A stretch of DNA of 64,000 nt from Trichopria drosophilae (Eukaryota; Arthropoda; Insecta; Hymenoptera; Diapriidae). Positions within the stretch are counted from its first letter, which is position 1. Each line of letters begins with the position of its first letter. The DNA is taken from contig CM059587.1 of the NCBI GenBank assembly GCA_030407085.1, forward strand, positions 100,559,001-100,623,000, written 5' to 3'. Below, in pieces: positions 60,891 to 64,000 of this stretch. A program made the translations under genes and the position numbers. The notes under the pieces were generated by a model. That model made no database searches. It was not told the DNA's origin and saw nothing but the letters and a program-made list of their open reading frames with translations.

Positions 60891-62272
60891 TGGGTGATTC
60901 TCCAAAAACAGGTCATATTCAAGAATGAAAATTTTTTTTTCAAGTTACTGTAAATCCGTTTTTTTTAATGGATTCTTGCTTATTAGCACCAAGTTAAGTT
61001 ATTGTTAAAGTAGTCACGCTACAAAATTATTTTAAAGGAAAGGGGAAGACTTTTACTATGACGCATTTTCATACGGCTATATAAACCAACAATTGCTTGT
61101 TAAAAACTTGAAAAAAATAACTCTAAAGAGTCAAAAACATAATGTACATATCTGATTTAGTGCATTTTTGTGAATAAATGAAAATTATTTATTAAGTAAT
61201 AATTAAAAAATTAAGAAAAACACATTAATTTTTGTAGAAGTTTTAGACAAAATAAATTTATTAAAGTTAATGTGTCGTTGGTTAGCAACTACAATGATAA
61301 TGTTATATTCATAATTTTAATAAATAATATTATTTCGTAATAAACTTGATTCATAACGTTGTAACAAATATAAAGTTTAATTTTGTGGTTTTTTAAATTA
61401 TATTTAAATAAATGTCTAAGAGGAAGAGAAATATAAATGTTATTTATGATTTGAAAAATATTTTCTGCTACGGGTTACACTTTGTTCTTGTTTCGTACCT
61501 GATACGCCAAATGTTTGGTAACGACAATGAAGGTGACGACAATGAAAATTTGTAAAAAAATCAAATTTTACATATTTTAAACAATAATAAATTAAAAAAC
61601 AAAATGCCAGTAACGTTTATTCTTTTAATCTTTAAGTTTTCATCGTTTTTTAATTGCTGTTTGTATCAAAATACCAAAATTAGGACGGGTGACGACAATT
61701 AATTTAATAAAAATACGTGGTATTTTTATAGAGTTTTTACTTGTTCATGAAGTAAATATGTTCTCTTTTCAATTTTCTATGGAGGATTAGTGAAGTGTAG
61801 TGTTTTTTCTTTGATTTTCTCATAAGTTTTAGTAAAAAAGTTGATTATTTCCAGTTCATTTATACCAGTTTACGCATCGTCGTTACCTCATAGAAATTTC
61901 TTAAGACATTAATATTTCAATAATTATAAGTATATATGTTGATTTAATTAAATATTATACAGAGAGAAATTGTACAGTTTGAGCTGTACTATAGAAATAT
62001 TATTTGAATAAATTAAAATAATTCGGTTTCTTAATAGCGCTAATATTTTAAAGTTTTGAACTTAGAGGTTTGGACATATAAAAAATGCTACTTTTAGTCT
62101 TTAAATGTCATTTTACACCAGTTTTTTGTAACAAAAGTATTATTTTTTCAAATTAACATGGGCCAGGGATATTTATTTAACATTTTTATCGAAATTTAAT
62201 AATTTATTGTCAAAGTTTTTGTAAGATATAACGTAAAGACATGAAAATGCCCTGTTTCCGGAGAATCACCCA
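60891..62272. mobile_element. 1.38-kb element with TGGGTGATTCTCC ends, TA target
   Basis: The left end TGGGTGATTCTCCAAAAACA is inverse to the right end (complement of TGGGTGATTCTCCGGAAACA), with TA at 60889-60890 and 62273-62274. An inner pair, GGTAACGACAATGAAGGTG at 61518 and TCGTCGTTACCTC at about 61879, suggests partial internal symmetry. The interior is AT-rich with no open frame, so it is non-autonomous. TA target and ends fit a Tc1/mariner-like MITE, which is inference. Confidence 0.83.
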
Positions 62273-62537
62273 TATATAACCAGAAATTTAGAAATGAAAT
62301 ACGAATATATTGTTGGAAATAAACTTTGCAATTGAACCGTACCGAAGTAAAATGTTACATTCAAAACTGAACTATTCAAATTGTCAACTACTCAAAGGAA
62401 TCGGAAATCAATCAAACAGGAACATATCTTTTAATACCAAAGTTAGTATAAAAAATGATATATTACAAAGTCTAATTTACAAAATGACTATAGAAACCAC
62501 TTACAATAGGATTATTTTGAGGTAATTTATTATCATA

Positions 62538-62750
62538 CACGGAGACAAATTTTGTTTGAAATTTTACCATTCCAGATGCTAATTTTGGGATAGACTTAGA
62601 GAACAAGAAAAATTGCCATTCTTTATAATAAAAATTACTATAAGTTTTTAAAATTTTTACTATACAGACTGTCTAAATTGCAAAAAATCTACTAATTTTT
62701 ACCAGAAATAATGGTAATTTTCTCCGTTCTACAAGACATTTTTCTCAGTG
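62538..62750. mobile_element. Element D2, 213 bp, TA target
   Basis: Starts CACGGAGACAAATTTTG and ends ACATTTTTCTCAGTG. TA lies on both sides (62536-62537 and 62751-62752). Terminal sequence matches D1 (CACGGAGAAAAATTT). The centre has an inverted ACCAT/ATGGT pairing. Confidence 0.75.
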
Positions 62751-62752
62751 TA

Positions 62753-63180
62753 TTTTGTCACAATACTATTAGAATGGATACTTACAACAAAAACTAAAAA
62801 TATTCAAAACAATGTAATAAATAAATTTGTATTGCAGTACTTTGTAGAAATACGGTAAAGGTCTTGATTTGCTAAGATACACTATAGTAAAAATTACTAA
62901 ACCTTGCTTCAAATATTAATAAGAATTGTAATAAATTTTGTTTGATTTTCAAAATACTGAACGCAGTCCATAAGAAGGACTACGAATGAATGAGATGGTA
63001 CTAATTTAAATGCTCAGTAGAAGCGCTGCAATCAAGTATTCTCGCAAGTGGAAAGTTTGTCTTCAGTTGATTATATAAATAATGAGTCAATAAAATAGTA
63101 ATTTAGTAAAGAAACGTCCCAAGTTTATGAATTTTTTCATACAGTTTAATACATTTAAAATTATTTTTCGTTTACGTAGT
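62753..63180. other. AT-rich non-coding DNA
   Basis: No gene or element recognised. Confidence 0.3.
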
Positions 63181-63184
63181 AGTG

Positions 63185-63382
63185 CTCTCGAAATTTAAAT
63201 TAGTTAAAAACTACTAAATCGTGAAGAGAAAAGTGGGCTACTCATTCGATTAGTAATAAAATTGATTAAGAAAATGTGAAAAACTACCGTTTAATCAGTC
63301 CAGGACTATTGTTTACAATTATATTAGTAAAACACTATGATCAGTATAATTATATTACTACTCAACTAACTACTCAGTTTAA
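63185..63382. mobile_element. Family H copy abutting B5
   Basis: CTCTCGAAATTTAAATTAGT, then TAAAAACTACTAAATCG and GAAAAGTGGGCTACT. This is the inverse of the right end at 56650-56730. The probable right end ACTCAGTTTAAGAGG overlaps the TTAA (63379-63382) at which B5 begins. Confidence 0.55.
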
Positions 63383-63755
63383 GAGGATTCTAAACTGATC
63401 CCCTGATACGGTGGGAACTTATGCTTAAAATAAAAAATTAAAAATGTATGAATCAATTAGTCGAAATTCAGTATTTGTAAAAGTTATTCTAATTACTATA
63501 TATGGCCAGTTAATGAATATCAAAGAAATTAATTAGGAATTGAACAAGAACTGTTGGAAATGTGTAATTTTTATTTATTTCGAACAATTCTTGAACTATT
63601 CTTAATTAACTCATTTGACATTCTGTAAGAGTCCGTACACAGAAAGTAGAGTTACCTTTACATAATCCGAATTTTGAAAAATTTATTCAGACATTTTTAA
63701 TTTACATTTTTTAGCGCAAATTCCTACCTTATCGGCGTACTACTTTAGAACCCCC
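63383..63755. mobile_element. Family B copy 5, TTAA both sides
   Basis: GAGGATTCTAAACTGATCCC at left; GCAAATTCCTACCTTATCGG then ACTTTAGAACCCCC at right. TTAA at 63379-63382 and 63756-63759. Halves pair through GAACTGTTGGAAATGTG and TTTCGAACAATTCTTG. Confidence 0.8.
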
Positions 63756-63759
63756 TTAA

Positions 63760-64000
63760 AACAATGTCATTAATTTCCATCACAAAGTGTCACAAACTGA
63801 CATTACTCTCGAAATTTCTCAGATTGAAAAGTCACTCATTATGGAGTGAATCTTAAGCCACTCTAATGAAAGAGGGAATTCTCAGTCTTCGGAAATGAAA
63901 ATTTACTCTATAACGTGAAAACTTATTTTCGAAGTTTCGTAAGTAGAGAATGAACATTCACTTTTAAAGAGTCAGAATTGAACCTTTTGCTAGGATGGTT
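63760..64000. other. AT-rich end of window
   Basis: AGTCACTCATTATGGAGTGA and neighbouring CACTCTAATGAAAGAG words give loose local symmetry. The sequence is cut by the window end, so no call. Confidence 0.25.

Overview
The window looks like a gene-free stretch of an AT-rich animal nuclear genome. An insect is most likely, perhaps a hymenopteran, but this is a weak guess from composition, the CpG-rich islets and the repeat style. I find no credible protein-coding gene, tRNA, rRNA, CRISPR array or autonomous transposase. The longest open frames reach only about 140 codons. Many lack an ATG, overlap one another, or occur as mirror pairs inside inverted repeats.

What fills the window is short non-autonomous DNA transposons. 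Most are foldback elements whose two halves are near reverse complements. They fall into recognisable families. Family A (14011-15418), family C (32288-33572 and others) and family F (39594-42532) start CCC or CTC and sit in TTAA, as piggyBac-type elements do. Family B (TIR GGGGGTTCTAAAGTGG; five loci) also sits in TTAA. Family D (TIR CACGGAGAAAAATTT) and a 1.38-kb element at 60891-62272 (TIR TGGGTGATTCTCC) sit in TA. Family G carries iterated CCGACA/TCAAAAA words. Family H is ATTAGT-rich. A dispersed module of about 120 bp containing CAAAATGGCGGATCC occurs alone, in tandem, and inside the loops of several unrelated foldback elements. By adding my coordinates, defined elements occupy about 19 kb, roughly 30% of the window.

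Layout: 1-1.9 kb AT-rich plus one islet; 1.9-3.6 kb elements B1, C fragment, G1 and a 268-bp foldback; 5.0-6.0 kb CpG-rich islet; 6.2-7.15 kb large foldback; 8.0-9.2 kb two G elements; 10.3-13.7 kb small elements; 14.0-16.7 kb a cluster of A1, B2 and D1; 17.4-22.9 kb module arrays and two 1-kb foldbacks; 23-26.5 kb islet and hairpins; 27.2-33.6 kb C elements and element E; 35.1-37.3 kb islet, paired elements and a B dimer; 39.6-42.5 kb a three-level nest; 44.7-45.3 kb direct repeat; 48.3-51.8 kb C and A-like elements; 52-55.2 kb islets and module arrays; 57.8-59.8 kb tandem repeats; 60.9-64 kb TA element, D2, H and B5. Short GC/CpG-richer islets of unique sequence between the elements are the best candidates for regulatory DNA or unrecognised exons of a gene whose coding part lies elsewhere.

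Elements abut or nest at their TTAA or TA targets, so relative insertion order can be read directly at several places. All family assignments rest on termini and target duplications seen by eye. No database search was possible.
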